A stretch of DNA of 64,000 nt from Sphingomonas sp. (GTDB lineage Bacteria > Pseudomonadota > Alphaproteobacteria > Sphingomonadales > Sphingomonadaceae), in assembly GCF_017745215.1 (NCBI RefSeq), contig NZ_JAGHZV010000001.1, positions 1 to 64,000 on the forward strand. Reading direction: 5' to 3'. Below the pieces are notes generated by a model, which saw nothing but the letters and a program-made list of their open reading frames with translations, had not been told where the DNA came from and ran no database searches. Made by a program: the position numbers and the translations under genes. Each line of letters opens with the position of its first letter. Positions within the stretch are counted from its first letter, which is position 1. Positions 49,901-58,521 of the stretch are shown here, in pieces.

Positions 49901-50905
49901 ATGCACAGCGACGGAACGATCTCGATCACGGTCAACGGCGAGCACCGCCGGGTGATGGCCGGCCTCACCATCCTCCAGCTCGCGGAAGAGATCGGCCTGG
50001 TGCCGGAGAAGCTCGCGGTCGAGCGCAACCTCGAAGTGGTGCCGCGCTCGACGCTGGGCCAGGTGATCGTCGAGGATGGCGACGAGCTGGAGATCGTCCA
50101 CTTTGTCGGAGGCGGCGATCACGGAACGGCGGTTGCGGACGACAGCTGGTCCGTCGCGGGCAAGACCTTCCGCTCGCGGCTGATCGTCGGCACCGGCAAG
50201 TACAAGGATTTCGCGCAGAACGCCGCGGCAGTGGAGGCCTCGGGTGCCGAGATCGTCACCGTCGCAGTGCGCCGGGTGAACGTCAGCGACCCCAAGGCGC
50301 CGATGCTCACCGACTATATCGATCCGAAGAAGATCACCTACCTCCCCAACACCGCGGGCTGCTTCGACGCCGAGAGTGCGATCCGCACGCTGCGGCTGGC
50401 GCGCGAGGCGGGGGGCTGGGAACTGGTGAAGCTCGAAGTGCTCGGCGAGGCGCGCACGCTCTATCCCGACATGGTCGAGACGCTGCGCGCGACCGAGGTG
50501 CTGGCGAACGAAGGCTTCCAGCCGATGGTCTATTGCGTCGACGATCCGATCGCCGCCAAGCAGCTCGAGGATGCGGGCGCTGTCGCGATCATGCCGCTCG
50601 GCGCGCCGATCGGGTCGGGGCTGGGCATCCAGAACCAGGTGACGATCCGGCTGATCGTCGAGGGCGCCAAGGTGCCGGTGCTGGTCGACGCCGGTGTGGG
50701 CAGCGCGAGCGATGCGGCGGTGGCGATGGAGCTCGGCTGCGACGGCGTGCTGATGAACACCGCGATCGCCGAGGCCAAGGACCCTATCATGATGGCGGCG
50801 GCGATGAAGGCCGCGGTCGAGGCCGGGCGGCTCTCCTATCGCGCCGGGCGCATGGGCAAGCGGCGCTACGCCGACCCGTCGAGCCCGCTGGCCGGGCTGA
50901 TCTGA
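49901..50905 (+). CDS. thiSG: ThiS-ThiG fusion (sulfur carrier and thiazole synthase)
   Basis: 334 residues. The first 72 form a ThiS beta-grasp domain ([29 protein letters not shown]) ending FVGGGDHG, so the Gly-Gly that normally is the free C terminus is internal (residues 70-72). From about 82 a full thiazole synthase follows, with the Schiff-base Lys177 in [18 protein letters not shown] and the phosphate loop [12 protein letters not shown]. It builds the thiazole of thiamine. No riboswitch was recognised in the short upstream region. Confidence 0.95.
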   Translation: MHSDGTISITVNGEHRRVMAGLTILQLAEEIGLVPEKLAVERNLEVVPRSTLGQVIVEDGDELEIVHFVGGGDHGTAVADDSWSVAGKTFRSRLIVGTGKYKDFAQNAAAVEASGAEIVTVAVRRVNVSDPKAPMLTDYIDPKKITYLPNTAGCFDAESAIRTLRLAREAGGWELVKLEVLGEARTLYPDMVETLRATEVLANEGFQPMVYCVDDPIAAKQLEDAGAVAIMPLGAPIGSGLGIQNQVTIRLIVEGAKVPVLVDAGVGSASDAAVAMELGCDGVLMNTAIAEAKDPIMMAAAMKAAVEAGRLSYRAGRMGKRRYADPSSPLAGLI

Positions 50906-51672
50906 TGCGCGGCCCCGCGCTTGCCCTTGCGCTGCTGGCGCTGGCGGGTTGCGGGCAATCGGGCAAGGATCCGGCGCCGGTCTCGACTGCAAGTGCCGGG
51001 GCCGAACTGGTGACGCTTCGGGCAGTGGACGGGGTGAAGGTATTCGGCGCCTTCGTGCCCGCCAGGGACAAGCCGCGCGCGCTGGTGCTCCTCTTCCACC
51101 AGACGGGGTCGAGCAAGACCGAATATGCCGACATCCAGCTGCGGCTCGCGAACGCGGGCTATTCGTCGCTCGCGATCGACCAGCGCTCGGGCGGCGGGAT
51201 GTACGGGCCGAACGAGACCGTCGCCGAGCTGGGGCACGAGGGCAGCTATCTCGAGGCGAAGCGCGACCTCGAGGCGGCGCTGGCCTGGGCGCAGGGCAAG
51301 CGGCTGCCGGTGGTGCTCTGGGGATCGAGCTATTCGGCATCGCTGGTGTTCCTCGTCGCAGCCGAACATGCCGGAAAGGTCGCGGCGCTGCTCGCCTTCT
51401 CCCCGGACGAATATTTCGACGGCAGGCCGCCGGTGAAGCCTGCCGCGGCGAAGCTGGCGATCCCGGTGTTCGTGACCTCGGCCGAGGACCCGAAGGAAAT
51501 CGCCGCGGCCAGGGCGCTGCTCGACGCGGTGCCGGCGAAGGCGAAGGTGCAGTTCGTGCCGGCGAAGGGCGGGGTGCACGGCTCGTCGACCTTGCGCTCG
51601 GATCGCAATCCGCAGGGGGCCGGGCTGGTGTGGGAGGCGGTGCTGGAGTTTCTGAAGAAGGCGGTGGAATAG
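50905..51672 (+). CDS. alpha/beta-hydrolase lipoprotein
   Basis: A 255-residue lipoprotein (lipobox LALAGC, Cys16) with an alpha/beta-hydrolase fold of the dienelactone-hydrolase/BAAT type. LLFHQTGSSKTEYAD is the oxyanion region, GSSYSASLV the nucleophile elbow, SAEDP the acid loop and GGVHGSST the His. Substrate unknown. Starts one base inside the thiSG stop, coupled to it, though it has no obvious thiamine link. Confidence 0.88.
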   Translation: MRGPALALALLALAGCGQSGKDPAPVSTASAGAELVTLRAVDGVKVFGAFVPARDKPRALVLLFHQTGSSKTEYADIQLRLANAGYSSLAIDQRSGGGMYGPNETVAELGHEGSYLEAKRDLEAALAWAQGKRLPVVLWGSSYSASLVFLVAAEHAGKVAALLAFSPDEYFDGRPPVKPAAAKLAIPVFVTSAEDPKEIAAARALLDAVPAKAKVQFVPAKGGVHGSSTLRSDRNPQGAGLVWEAVLEFLKKAVE

Positions 51673-51694
51673 CAGCCCCAACCACGGCTTTGGG

Positions 51695-52291
51695 TTATCG
51701 GATCTTCCGCGCCAGCCACACGCTGCGCCCGCCGGCGTTCGGGTCCTCGGGCGCGAAGGCGACTTCGGCCAGGCCGGTGCGCGCGAACACCGCGCGATAG
51801 TCGGCGGGGTCGAGACTCGCGTGGAACAGCGGGTCGCCGAACTGCTCGCCCATCGCGACGCCGTGCGCAGGCCCGGTGTTGAACATCATCATTCCGCCCA
51901 CCGCGAGCCATCCCGCCATCCGCTCGAGCGTCGCCGCCTGGTCGCCGGCGGGCAGATGGAAGAAGCTGTCCCAGGCGAGCACGCCATCGAAGCGCCGTTC
52001 GAAGCTCACGCTGCGCATGTCGCCGCGCAGCCATTGGTGGCGCGGGAAGCGGATGCGCGCGAGGCCGAGCATCGTCTCAGATGCGTCGACGCCGGTGACG
52101 GCATAGCCCTTGTCAACGAGGAAGCGCGCGACCGGCTCACCTGCGCCGCAACCGAGGTCGAGCACCTCGCCGCCGCGGCGCACGCCGATCAGGAAGCGAT
52201 CGAACCAGGCGCGCTCGACGAAGCGTTCGCGGCGCGCGCGGTCGAAGGCGTCGGCGTGGCGCTCATAATGGTCGGCGATGCGGTCGGGCAT
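51695..52291 (-). CDS. class I SAM-dependent methyltransferase
   Basis: 198 residues. The SAM-binding motif I is VLDLGCGAGEP, followed by GVDASETML and LAWDSFFHL. Short, with no extra domain; the acceptor cannot be predicted. It faces away from csbD, with its start overlapping the promoter zone of that gene. Confidence 0.93.
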   Translation of the reverse strand: MPDRIADHYERHADAFDRARRERFVERAWFDRFLIGVRRGGEVLDLGCGAGEPVARFLVDKGYAVTGVDASETMLGLARIRFPRHQWLRGDMRSVSFERRFDGVLAWDSFFHLPAGDQAATLERMAGWLAVGGMMMFNTGPAHGVAMGEQFGDPLFHASLDPADYRAVFARTGLAEVAFAPEDPNAGGRSVWLARKIR

Positions 52292-52307
52292 CCTTCATCC
52301 CTCCCGT

Positions 52308-52333
52308 GGAACCATGGCCGACCGTAACCCGTT
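52308..52333 (+). promoter_or_regulatory. EcfG-type general-stress promoter of csbD
   Basis: GGAAC at 52308-52312 and CGTT at 52330-52333 are 17 bases apart, a perfect match to the EcfG sigma consensus in alphaproteobacteria. It lies 40 bases upstream of a CsbD stress protein, the kind of gene this sigma factor usually controls. It has the same spacing as the element at 12479. Confidence 0.82.
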
Positions 52334-52373
52334 GATAAGGCCGAACCCCATTCCCTTTATCGAGGAGCCTATC

Positions 52374-52544
52374 ATGGGTGAGCTGACCGACAAGATCAAA
52401 GGAAACGTCGACGAGATCGCCGGCAAGATGAAGCAGCACAGCGACGATCCTGACACGCGCGACGAAGGCGCTGCCCAGGAAGCCAAGGGCAAGGGCGAGC
52501 AGCTGATCGGCAAGGTCAAGGGCGCGCTCGGCGACGACATCTGA
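52374..52544 (+). CDS. CsbD family stress protein
   Basis: A 56-residue, charged, helical protein: MGELTDKIKGNVDEIAGKMK, with Gly-Lys repeats to KGKGEQLIGKVKGALGD. CsbD proteins are abundant general-stress proteins of unclear function. GAGGAG stands before the start, and an EcfG promoter upstream fits the role. Confidence 0.92.
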   Translation: MGELTDKIKGNVDEIAGKMKQHSDDPDTRDEGAAQEAKGKGEQLIGKVKGALGDDI

Positions 52545-52598
52545 GCCGTCCAACCCCGCGAGCCGGGTCGCAAGAAGCGGGTCGCACTGGGTCGCAAA

Positions 52599-52624
52599 GG
52601 GGCCGTCCGGCAACGGGCGGCCCC
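52599..52624. terminator. hairpin between csbD and the convergent gene
   Basis: GGGGCCGTCCG (52599-52609) and CGGGCGGCCCC (52614-52624) pair with one G-T pair around GCAA. It is followed by a short T run only on the minus strand. It likely ends both transcripts. Three GGGTCGCA units stand just before it (52565-52597). Confidence 0.7.
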
Positions 52625-52637
52625 AATCAATTCGGGG

Positions 52638-52883
52638 TCATTCGGGGACGTAGAAAACCCAGAGGCCGTTCTCGAGCTCGCTCGCGGCGAAGCGTGCCAT
52701 GCCGGTATATTTGCCGCCGATCTCGCAGATCATGCAGCGGGCGTTCTCGCCGGGGCGGAACGGGTTCGGCAGATAGACGGTCTGCCCGTTGATCCAGCGC
52801 CACTTCTCGCGCCAGACGTCGACGCCCTCGATCCGATAGCGATCGTTGCGCGGTCCGATATGATGTTCGCGCCAGCCAAGCAT
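52638..52883 (-). CDS. small protein of unknown function
   Basis: An 81-residue cytoplasmic protein rich in Trp and Arg: MLGWREHHIGPRNDRYRIEG, then a KWRWINGQTVYLPNPFRPG and a C-x-x-C pair in ARCMICEIGG, ending LWVFYVPE. The CxxC could bind zinc. I do not recognise the family. GGGAG stands about 14 bases upstream. Confidence 0.65.
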   Translation of the reverse strand: MLGWREHHIGPRNDRYRIEGVDVWREKWRWINGQTVYLPNPFRPGENARCMICEIGGKYTGMARFAASELENGLWVFYVPE

Positions 52884-53020
52884 GGCGGTCCAACTCCCTC
52901 GAAAGCCCTCCAGCTTCCATAATAGGACAGGCGTCCGCCCCGGTTCCGCGACACCCGGCAATTTTTTCCTATCGGTTGCGAAACGGACTATGCTGCGCGC
53001 CCTGAGCAGGGGGAGGTTCG

Positions 53021-53296
53021 ATGAAGCCCGATCTCGAGACGCCCGAGGGACGCGCCGCCTATCGCGCCGAGCTGCGCCGAGTCGCGCGCGGTTGGCGCTG
53101 GCCGGGGCTGGCGATCGTCGCGCTCGCCGCGGTGGGGTTCGTCTGGGCGAGCCGGCTGCACCGGCCGCTGTTCGCCAGCAAGCTGGGGCTCGCGACCGTT
53201 GCGGCGATGGTGGTGGGGTGGACGCTGGTGATCGTCGGCATCACGCTGCGCACGCGCTACCACGCGCGGCGGATGCAGGGCTGGCCGGGCGACTGA
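53021..53296 (+). CDS. small two-helix membrane protein
   Basis: A 91-residue protein with a charged N terminus (MKPDLETPEGRAAYRAELR) and two hydrophobic helices (PGLAIVALAAVGFVWAS and GLATVAAMVVGWTLVIVGI). Typical of small alphaproteobacterial inner-membrane proteins of unknown function. GGGGGAGG precedes the ATG. Confidence 0.78.
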   Translation: MKPDLETPEGRAAYRAELRRVARGWRWPGLAIVALAAVGFVWASRLHRPLFASKLGLATVAAMVVGWTLVIVGITLRTRYHARRMQGWPGD

Positions 53297-53492
53297 GCCT
53301 GCGCGGGGCAGTGTCGAAAATTCGTCACCGAAATGGCGTAACCTGCGCGGACGGGTCGCTTTCCGTGACAGACTGGGCGCCGCTCAAGATGGGCCGAGCG
53401 CGCATGCGATGGGATTCGCCCGTGGGACGGCCTAATACCGTCTTCAACGTGGGCCGGAAGGGACGATTCCGGTCGAGCGAGATGGGGTCGAC

Positions 53493-53825
53493 ATGCCGTA
53501 TTCGTCTGCAGCCCTGGCCGAGGAATCGGTCCTGCCTTTCGCGCCGCACGAACTGGCGCCCTTCGATACGCGGCGGCTGCCGCTCGCGCTCAGATCGGCG
53601 CGCACCGCCCGCCGGCTGAGCCTGGCCGACATCGCCGCCGAGACGCGGATCGGGATGCGCTTCCTCGAGGCGATCGAGGCGGCGCGCTTTGGCGAGTTTC
53701 GCAGCGCGATCCACGCGGTCGGCTTCGCGCGCGCCTTCGCCCGCGCGGTCGGCGTCGACGAGCAATGGGCTGCGCGGGCGATGCGCGAGGAGATCGCGCT
53801 CTGCCAGGCGAAACCGGCGCGCTAG
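53493..53825 (+). CDS. HTH protein with RodZ-like domain
   Basis: 110 residues. The HTH reads LALRSARTARRLSLADIAAETRIGMRFLEAIEAARF, the helix-turn-helix_25 form found at the N terminus of RodZ, but without RodZ's transmembrane helix and periplasmic tail. It may be a stand-alone DNA-binding or protein-binding module. Its TAG stop shares CTAG with the stop of the convergent ThDP enzyme gene. Confidence 0.82.
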   Translation: MPYSSAALAEESVLPFAPHELAPFDTRRLPLALRSARTARRLSLADIAAETRIGMRFLEAIEAARFGEFRSAIHAVGFARAFARAVGVDEQWAARAMREEIALCQAKPAR

Positions 53826-55468
53826 GCCCCGCGGATTCCGGCGATCGTTGCCGCCGGAGTGATCTGCTCGACGTCGGTCTTCAAGTGGAGCAGGCGCACG
53901 CCCGTCTCAGCCAGCGCGCGCTGGAGGGCGGGCGCGAAGTCGGCGGTGCTCTCCACCGTCTCGGCCCAGCCGCCATAGGCGCGGGCAAGCGCAGCGAAAT
54001 CGGGATTGTGCAGCGTCGTGCCCGACAGGCGCGCGGGGTAGTTGCGCTCCTGGTGCATGCGGATCGTGCCGTACGCGCCATTGTCGACGAGGATCACGAT
54101 CAGGTTGGCGCCGTGCTGGACCGCGGTGGCGAGTTCCTGGCCGTTCATCAGGAAGTCGCCGTCGCCCGCCACCGCGACGACCTGGCGGCCGGGCGCGCGC
54201 AAGGCTGCTGCGACCGCGGCGGGCACGCCATAGCCCATCGCGCCGGCGGTGGGGGCGAGCTGGGTCGGCTGGGGGCCGTAGCGCCAATAGCGGTGCCACC
54301 AGCCCGAGAAATTGCCCGCGCCGTTGCAGATGATCGTGTCCGCCGGCAGCGCCTCGCGCATCGCGAGCACGCAGGGGCCGAGGTCGAGCTTCACCCCGTC
54401 GCGGGGCCTGGGGGTCGACCAGTCCAGCCACTCGGCATGCGCTTCGGCGCCCGCACCAACGTGCGGAACCACGCCCTGCCAATGGCCGACGGATGATGCG
54501 AATTCGTCGATGCTCGCGCAGATCGCGAGGTCCGTGCGATAGACGCGATCGAGCTCCGACGGATCGGGGTGGACGTGCACCAGCGTCTGCCCGGGGTGAT
54601 CGGGCGTGACGAGCGTGTAGCCGTCGGTCGTCGCCTCGCCCAGCCGCGCGCCGACGACCAGGAGCAGGTCGGCCCGCTTCACGCGATCGACGAGCTTCGG
54701 GTTCGGGCCATAGCCGAGGTTGCCCGCCCAGACCGGCGACTGGTTGTCGATCGCGTCCTGCCGGCGGAACGCGCCCGCGACGGGGATGCCCGAGCGCTCG
54801 GCGAACTGCTGGAAATATTGGCCCGCCCGTGGCGTCCAGCCCGCGCCGCCGACGATGGCGATGGGCGACTTCGCCTTCTTGAGGAGACCGGCCAGCGCGG
54901 CGCCTGCATGCTCGGCCTGCTCGACCTTCTCCAGCCTGGGCCGGTCCACTGCCTCGACCACGTCGGTGAGCATGTCCTCGGGCAGCGCGATCACCACCGG
55001 GCCGGGGCGGCCCGACTGCGCGACGTTCCACGCGCGGGCGATGTACTCGGGGATGCGCGCGGCATCCTCGATCCGCGTCGCCCATTTCGCGAGCGGCGCG
55101 AACATCGCGGGGAGGTCGACTTCCTGGAAGCCCTCGCGGTCGCGCATGCTGCGGTCGACGTCGCCGATGAAGAACAGCATCGGCTGCGAGTCCTGCATCG
55201 CGACATGGACGCCGATCGAGCCGTTGGTCGCGCCGGGGCCGCGGGTGACGAAGCAGACGCCGGGCTTGCCGGTCATCGCCGCGTCGGCGCAGGCCATGAA
55301 CGCCGCGCCGCCTTCCTGGCGGCACGTGACGAGGTCGATCTCCGGCACGTCGTGGAGTGCGTCGAGCACCGCGAGGAAGCTCTCGCCGGGGACGTGGAAG
55401 ATGCGGTCGCAGCCCTGCGCGACCAGATTGTCGACGAGGATGCGGCCGCCGGTTCGTTTCGCTGTCAT
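53822..55468 (-). CDS. acetolactate synthase-like thiamine diphosphate enzyme
   Basis: 548 residues. The catalytic Glu52 is in CRQEGGAAFMAC, the ThDP/Mg motif GDGDFLMNGQELATA runs into a DNGAYGT loop, and the central FAD/regulatory domain is present (VVGARLGEATTDGYTLV). Similar to IlvB and to glyoxylate carboligase or benzoylformate-type enzymes, but no small subunit follows, so acetolactate formation is not certain. It starts at 55468. Confidence 0.9.
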   Translation of the reverse strand: MTAKRTGGRILVDNLVAQGCDRIFHVPGESFLAVLDALHDVPEIDLVTCRQEGGAAFMACADAAMTGKPGVCFVTRGPGATNGSIGVHVAMQDSQPMLFFIGDVDRSMRDREGFQEVDLPAMFAPLAKWATRIEDAARIPEYIARAWNVAQSGRPGPVVIALPEDMLTDVVEAVDRPRLEKVEQAEHAGAALAGLLKKAKSPIAIVGGAGWTPRAGQYFQQFAERSGIPVAGAFRRQDAIDNQSPVWAGNLGYGPNPKLVDRVKRADLLLVVGARLGEATTDGYTLVTPDHPGQTLVHVHPDPSELDRVYRTDLAICASIDEFASSVGHWQGVVPHVGAGAEAHAEWLDWSTPRPRDGVKLDLGPCVLAMREALPADTIICNGAGNFSGWWHRYWRYGPQPTQLAPTAGAMGYGVPAAVAAALRAPGRQVVAVAGDGDFLMNGQELATAVQHGANLIVILVDNGAYGTIRMHQERNYPARLSGTTLHNPDFAALARAYGGWAETVESTADFAPALQRALAETGVRLLHLKTDVEQITPAATIAGIRGA

Positions 55469-55513
55469 GCCCGGCCTCCTAGCGGTTCGCGGAGGCCGGG
55501 CCAACAGCCGGCG

Positions 55514-56020
55514 TCACTGTGCGAAGGCGGCCTTCATCGCGAGCTCGGCGGCCAGGCCGTTGAGCTTCTCGAAGCTCTGGCGCCAGCCGGCCTCCATCCC
55601 GCCGAGCGCGGGGAGCAGCGCATCGGACACATGCTTGACCACCGTCTCGAAGGTCATCCTGGTCCGGCCGTCGGGCAGGTCCTCGAATACCGCGGTCGAG
55701 ACATGGTCGATCCCCCAGCGCCCGTCCTCGCCCTGGAAGGCGCGCGCCGAGAAGACCATCCGTTCGGGCGGGGACAGCTCGATCCACTCGCCATGGACCG
55801 GGTTGATGCCGAAGGGCCCGGGCCCCTGCATGTGGATTTCCCACGCCCCGCCGACGCGCGGATCGGATTCGGCGACCGGATTGGTGAAGCCGTGCGGGCT
55901 CCACCAGCGCTTCATATGCTCGGCGTGGGTCATGCATTCGAACACCAGTGCGCGCGGCGCATCGAATTCGCGGACGATCTGCACCCGATAGCCGGGGCCA
56001 AGCGGCGTGTCGGTGGTCAT
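55514..56020 (-). CDS. SRPBCC/AHSA1 family protein
   Basis: 168 residues with the START-like fold: VQIVREFDAPRALVFECMTH, WWSPHGFTNPV, GPFGINPVHGEWIEL and a C-terminal helix. Members bind hydrophobic ligands. It is the second gene after an ArsR-type regulator with a four-base overlap, a very common pairing of unknown purpose (often called AHSA1-ArsR). Confidence 0.92.
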   Translation of the reverse strand: MTTDTPLGPGYRVQIVREFDAPRALVFECMTHAEHMKRWWSPHGFTNPVAESDPRVGGAWEIHMQGPGPFGINPVHGEWIELSPPERMVFSARAFQGEDGRWGIDHVSTAVFEDLPDGRTRMTFETVVKHVSDALLPALGGMEAGWRQSFEKLNGLAAELAMKAAFAQ

Positions 56021-56358
56021 GGCCTGGGTTCCTTCTGCTGGATCTGCTGGAGATACTGGTCGAGCCGGTCGAACTGGCCCTCCCAGAAGCGGCGGTATTC
56101 CTCGAGCCAGTCGCGCGCGGCCTTGAGCGCCTCGGGGTTGAGGCGGGCGGGGCGCTGCTGGGCGTTGCGGCTGCGCGCGATCAGCCCGGCGCGTTCGAGC
56201 ACCTTGAGGTGCTTGGTGATCGCGGGGCCGCTGATCGCGAAGGGCTGCGCGAGCTCGCCGACGGTCGCTTCGCCATCGGCGAGCCGGGCGAGGATCGCGC
56301 GCCGTGTCGGGTCCGCGAGCGCGGCGAAGGTGGCGGAGAGCGGGTCACTGGGCGTCAT
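56017..56358 (-). CDS. ArsR-family transcriptional regulator
   Basis: 113 residues. The winged HTH runs FAALADPTRRAILARLADGE, VGELAQPFAISGPAITKHLK, and VLERAGLIARSR. No metal-binding Cys pair is seen; a ligand sensed through the SRPBCC partner is possible. No ribosome site stands upstream, so the mRNA may be short or leaderless. A dyad upstream is the likely operator. Confidence 0.93.
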   Translation of the reverse strand: MTPSDPLSATFAALADPTRRAILARLADGEATVGELAQPFAISGPAITKHLKVLERAGLIARSRNAQQRPARLNPEALKAARDWLEEYRRFWEGQFDRLDQYLQQIQQKEPRP

Positions 56359-56364
56359 TATTTT

Positions 56365-56394
56365 GCCAATCAGTTAATTAGCCAATTGGTTATA
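56365..56394 (-). promoter_or_regulatory. operator-like dyad upstream of the ArsR gene
   Basis: CCAATTGG (56382-56389) is a perfect dyad, extended as TTAGCCAATTGGTTA, and GCCAAT repeats at 56365-56370 and 56381-56386. The stretch is AT-rich, 7-36 bases upstream of the start. Self-repression by ArsR is the likely use. Confidence 0.6.
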
Positions 56395-56448
56395 TTCATT
56401 CGCACGGCGAGTCAAGCCGGGGGTCGCGGCGGGGTTTGCGGCTTCGGA

Positions 56449-57333
56449 TTATTGGATGCGCGTGACCTTGAACCCGCGTGCGGCGAGTTCCTGCTGGAGG
56501 CTTCCCGCGCCGGCGAGATGGCCGGCGCCCACCGCGACGAAGATCCTGCCGGGCGTCGCCATCCGCGCCTTGATCCAGTCGGCCCAGCGCCGGTTGCGCG
56601 CGTGGAGCAGCTTCTCGGCGAGCTCGGGCGAATCCTTGAGCTCGGCGTTGACCAGCGCACCGAGCTTGTCGGCGTCGCCGCGGCTCCAGGCCTCGGCGGC
56701 GGCGCGCGCATCGGCGGGCAGCTGCGGAATGCGGTCGACCGTGCGGACGAGCAGCGCGTCCTGCGCCGGTTGCGAGAGCCCGGCGAAATAGCCGAATTGC
56801 TGCTCGGCGGTCTCGAGCCCTGCGACGGGCTTGCCGTGCGCGCCGGCATCCCCGGTGAGCACGGATTCCACGCCCGCGGCGGGCTTGAGTCTCGCCCGAT
56901 CGAGCGCCTCGACCGAGAGGTTGAGCGCGAGGTACCAGGGGGCGAGGCGATCGGTGATTTCCGGATTGCCCCCGCCCTGCTCGATCGCCGCGCGGATCTT
57001 CGCCAGTTCGGCGGGCGGAAAGCGCTGCGAGAGCCTGGGGCCCTTGTCGAGCGCCAGGGTGGCGACGATCCGGCTCATCTGTGCGCCCGACACGCCCGTG
57101 ATCTCGAGCACCAGCTGGTCGCTGGCGTCGAACGCCTTGCGCACGTCGCCGTTGAGCCAGCGGATGCCGGGCTCGAGCACATGCACCGTGCCGAACAGAT
57201 AGATCGTCGTATCGGCGTCCCTGACCACCCAGAGCGCAGGGTGCGCGTCCCTGGGCGCCGGCGCGAACAGCGGCTTGTCGCAGCTCGAGAGCGCCAGCAT
57301 CGCCAGCAGGAGGAGCAGCCATCGCGTGACCAT
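56449..57333 (-). CDS. TraB/GumN-family lipoprotein
   Basis: 294 residues with a lipobox (LSSC, Cys18). The TraB/PrgY/GumN fold is marked by GTVHVLEPGIRWL, a conserved Asp-Gln-Leu-Val-Leu-E stretch and the C-terminal VAVGAGHLAG and GFKV. Relatives are membrane-bound metallopeptidase-like proteins of unclear substrate. The neighbour at 57342 is a paralogue eight bases upstream. Confidence 0.88.
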   Translation of the reverse strand: MVTRWLLLLLAMLALSSCDKPLFAPAPRDAHPALWVVRDADTTIYLFGTVHVLEPGIRWLNGDVRKAFDASDQLVLEITGVSGAQMSRIVATLALDKGPRLSQRFPPAELAKIRAAIEQGGGNPEITDRLAPWYLALNLSVEALDRARLKPAAGVESVLTGDAGAHGKPVAGLETAEQQFGYFAGLSQPAQDALLVRTVDRIPQLPADARAAAEAWSRGDADKLGALVNAELKDSPELAEKLLHARNRRWADWIKARMATPGRIFVAVGAGHLAGAGSLQQELAARGFKVTRIQ

Positions 57334-57341
57334 GGTGGGCG

Positions 57342-58418
57342 CTATTGCACGCGTTCGACGCGCACGCCACGCCTGCGCAGCAGGTCGATCACCGATCCGG
57401 GGCCGACGAAATGCCCCGCCCCGGCCGCGAACAGGATCGTCCCCGGCCGCGCCATCTCCTTGCCGAGCAGCGTCTCCACCCAGGCGGCGTTGCGCTGCGC
57501 GAGCAAGGGATCGGCGAGCTTGGCCTGGGGATCGAGCTCCTGCGGCACGATCTTGAGCGGCGAATCGTCGCCGACTTCGCCCTGCGCCCAGGCATGCGCG
57601 GGCGCGTCGAGCTCGGCGCGGCTGCGATCGGGCGCGGCGACCGCCGCCTCGAGCATCAGCCGCTGCGCCGATTCGGGCACGGCGTTGATGTTGGTGACGA
57701 CCTGCTTGGCCTGCTCGATCGCTTCGATCGGCCGGCCGGTGGCGCGGAAATGCTTCTCCAGCCAGTCGTCGGCGCCATCGCTCGGCATGTCGCCGACCAG
57801 CAGGTCGCGGATATAGCCCACGCCCATCGCGGCGATCCAGGTCGGCATCCTGTCCATCTCCGCCACCGTCTCGGGCGGGAGCAGCGCCTGGAGCGCGGCG
57901 AGCTTGCCGCGGAAGCGGTGCGACACGCGATCGAGCAGCGGCGGCATCGCCGCGACCGTGTCGGGCGCGATGCCTTCGCGGAAGGTCACGTCATGGTCCT
58001 GCTCGTCGACCGATTCGAGAAGGAGCAGGTTCGCGCGCACCACCACGCCCTCGAGCACCGGGTTGCGCCAGCGAAAGCCGGGCGGCAGGCTGTGGACCGT
58101 ACCGAACAGGTAGATCGTCGTGTCCGCGTCGCCGATCTTCCAGATCGCCGGGTGCGGCTCGTAGTTCTGCGAGGCGCGGACGCGGGCGATCTCGGCCCAG
58201 AGCGCGGCTTCGCGCTTGTCCTCGCTCTCGGAACGGACGAGCTTGCCCGACAGCGTCAGCCGGTCGTCGGCGGGATAGGCGGCATAGGGGAGCTTGGGCG
58301 CGACGTCGGGCGTGGCGGACTGGGCGGCGCCCATCGCGGTCTGCGCCAGAATCGCGAGCGCAAGCACCAGCTTCGTGGTGCGAGAGCAGGTTCCCCCCGG
58401 CTGCCCGATTCTCCGCAT
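57342..58418 (-). CDS. TraB/GumN-family exported protein
   Basis: 358 residues with a signal peptide (TKLVLALAILAQTAMGAAQS) and the same fold as its neighbour: IYLFGTVHSLPPGFRWRN, LLLLESVDEQD, and FAAGAGHFVGPGSV. It has a longer N-terminal extension. Two tandem copies suggest a gene duplication; both probably act in the periplasm. Confidence 0.88.
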   Translation of the reverse strand: MRRIGQPGGTCSRTTKLVLALAILAQTAMGAAQSATPDVAPKLPYAAYPADDRLTLSGKLVRSESEDKREAALWAEIARVRASQNYEPHPAIWKIGDADTTIYLFGTVHSLPPGFRWRNPVLEGVVVRANLLLLESVDEQDHDVTFREGIAPDTVAAMPPLLDRVSHRFRGKLAALQALLPPETVAEMDRMPTWIAAMGVGYIRDLLVGDMPSDGADDWLEKHFRATGRPIEAIEQAKQVVTNINAVPESAQRLMLEAAVAAPDRSRAELDAPAHAWAQGEVGDDSPLKIVPQELDPQAKLADPLLAQRNAAWVETLLGKEMARPGTILFAAGAGHFVGPGSVIDLLRRRGVRVERVQ

Positions 58419-58521
58419 CGGGCCAAGGAGACATTAACCATTTCGGGGTGTCAACGCCCGGCATTGACCCTTTGGGGCGGCTGCGCCAAAGCGGCGCGGA
58501 TTTCGCTCATCAGGTGCCCTT

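Noticed and set aside
47462..50905. A 1147-codon plus-strand frame over accC-accB-aroQ
   Set aside because: Only the end, thiSG, is real; the rest mirrors well-identified genes on the other strand.
58464..58490. TTGACC promoter-like hexamer upstream of glyQ
   Set aside because: No acceptable -10 at 16-18 bases.
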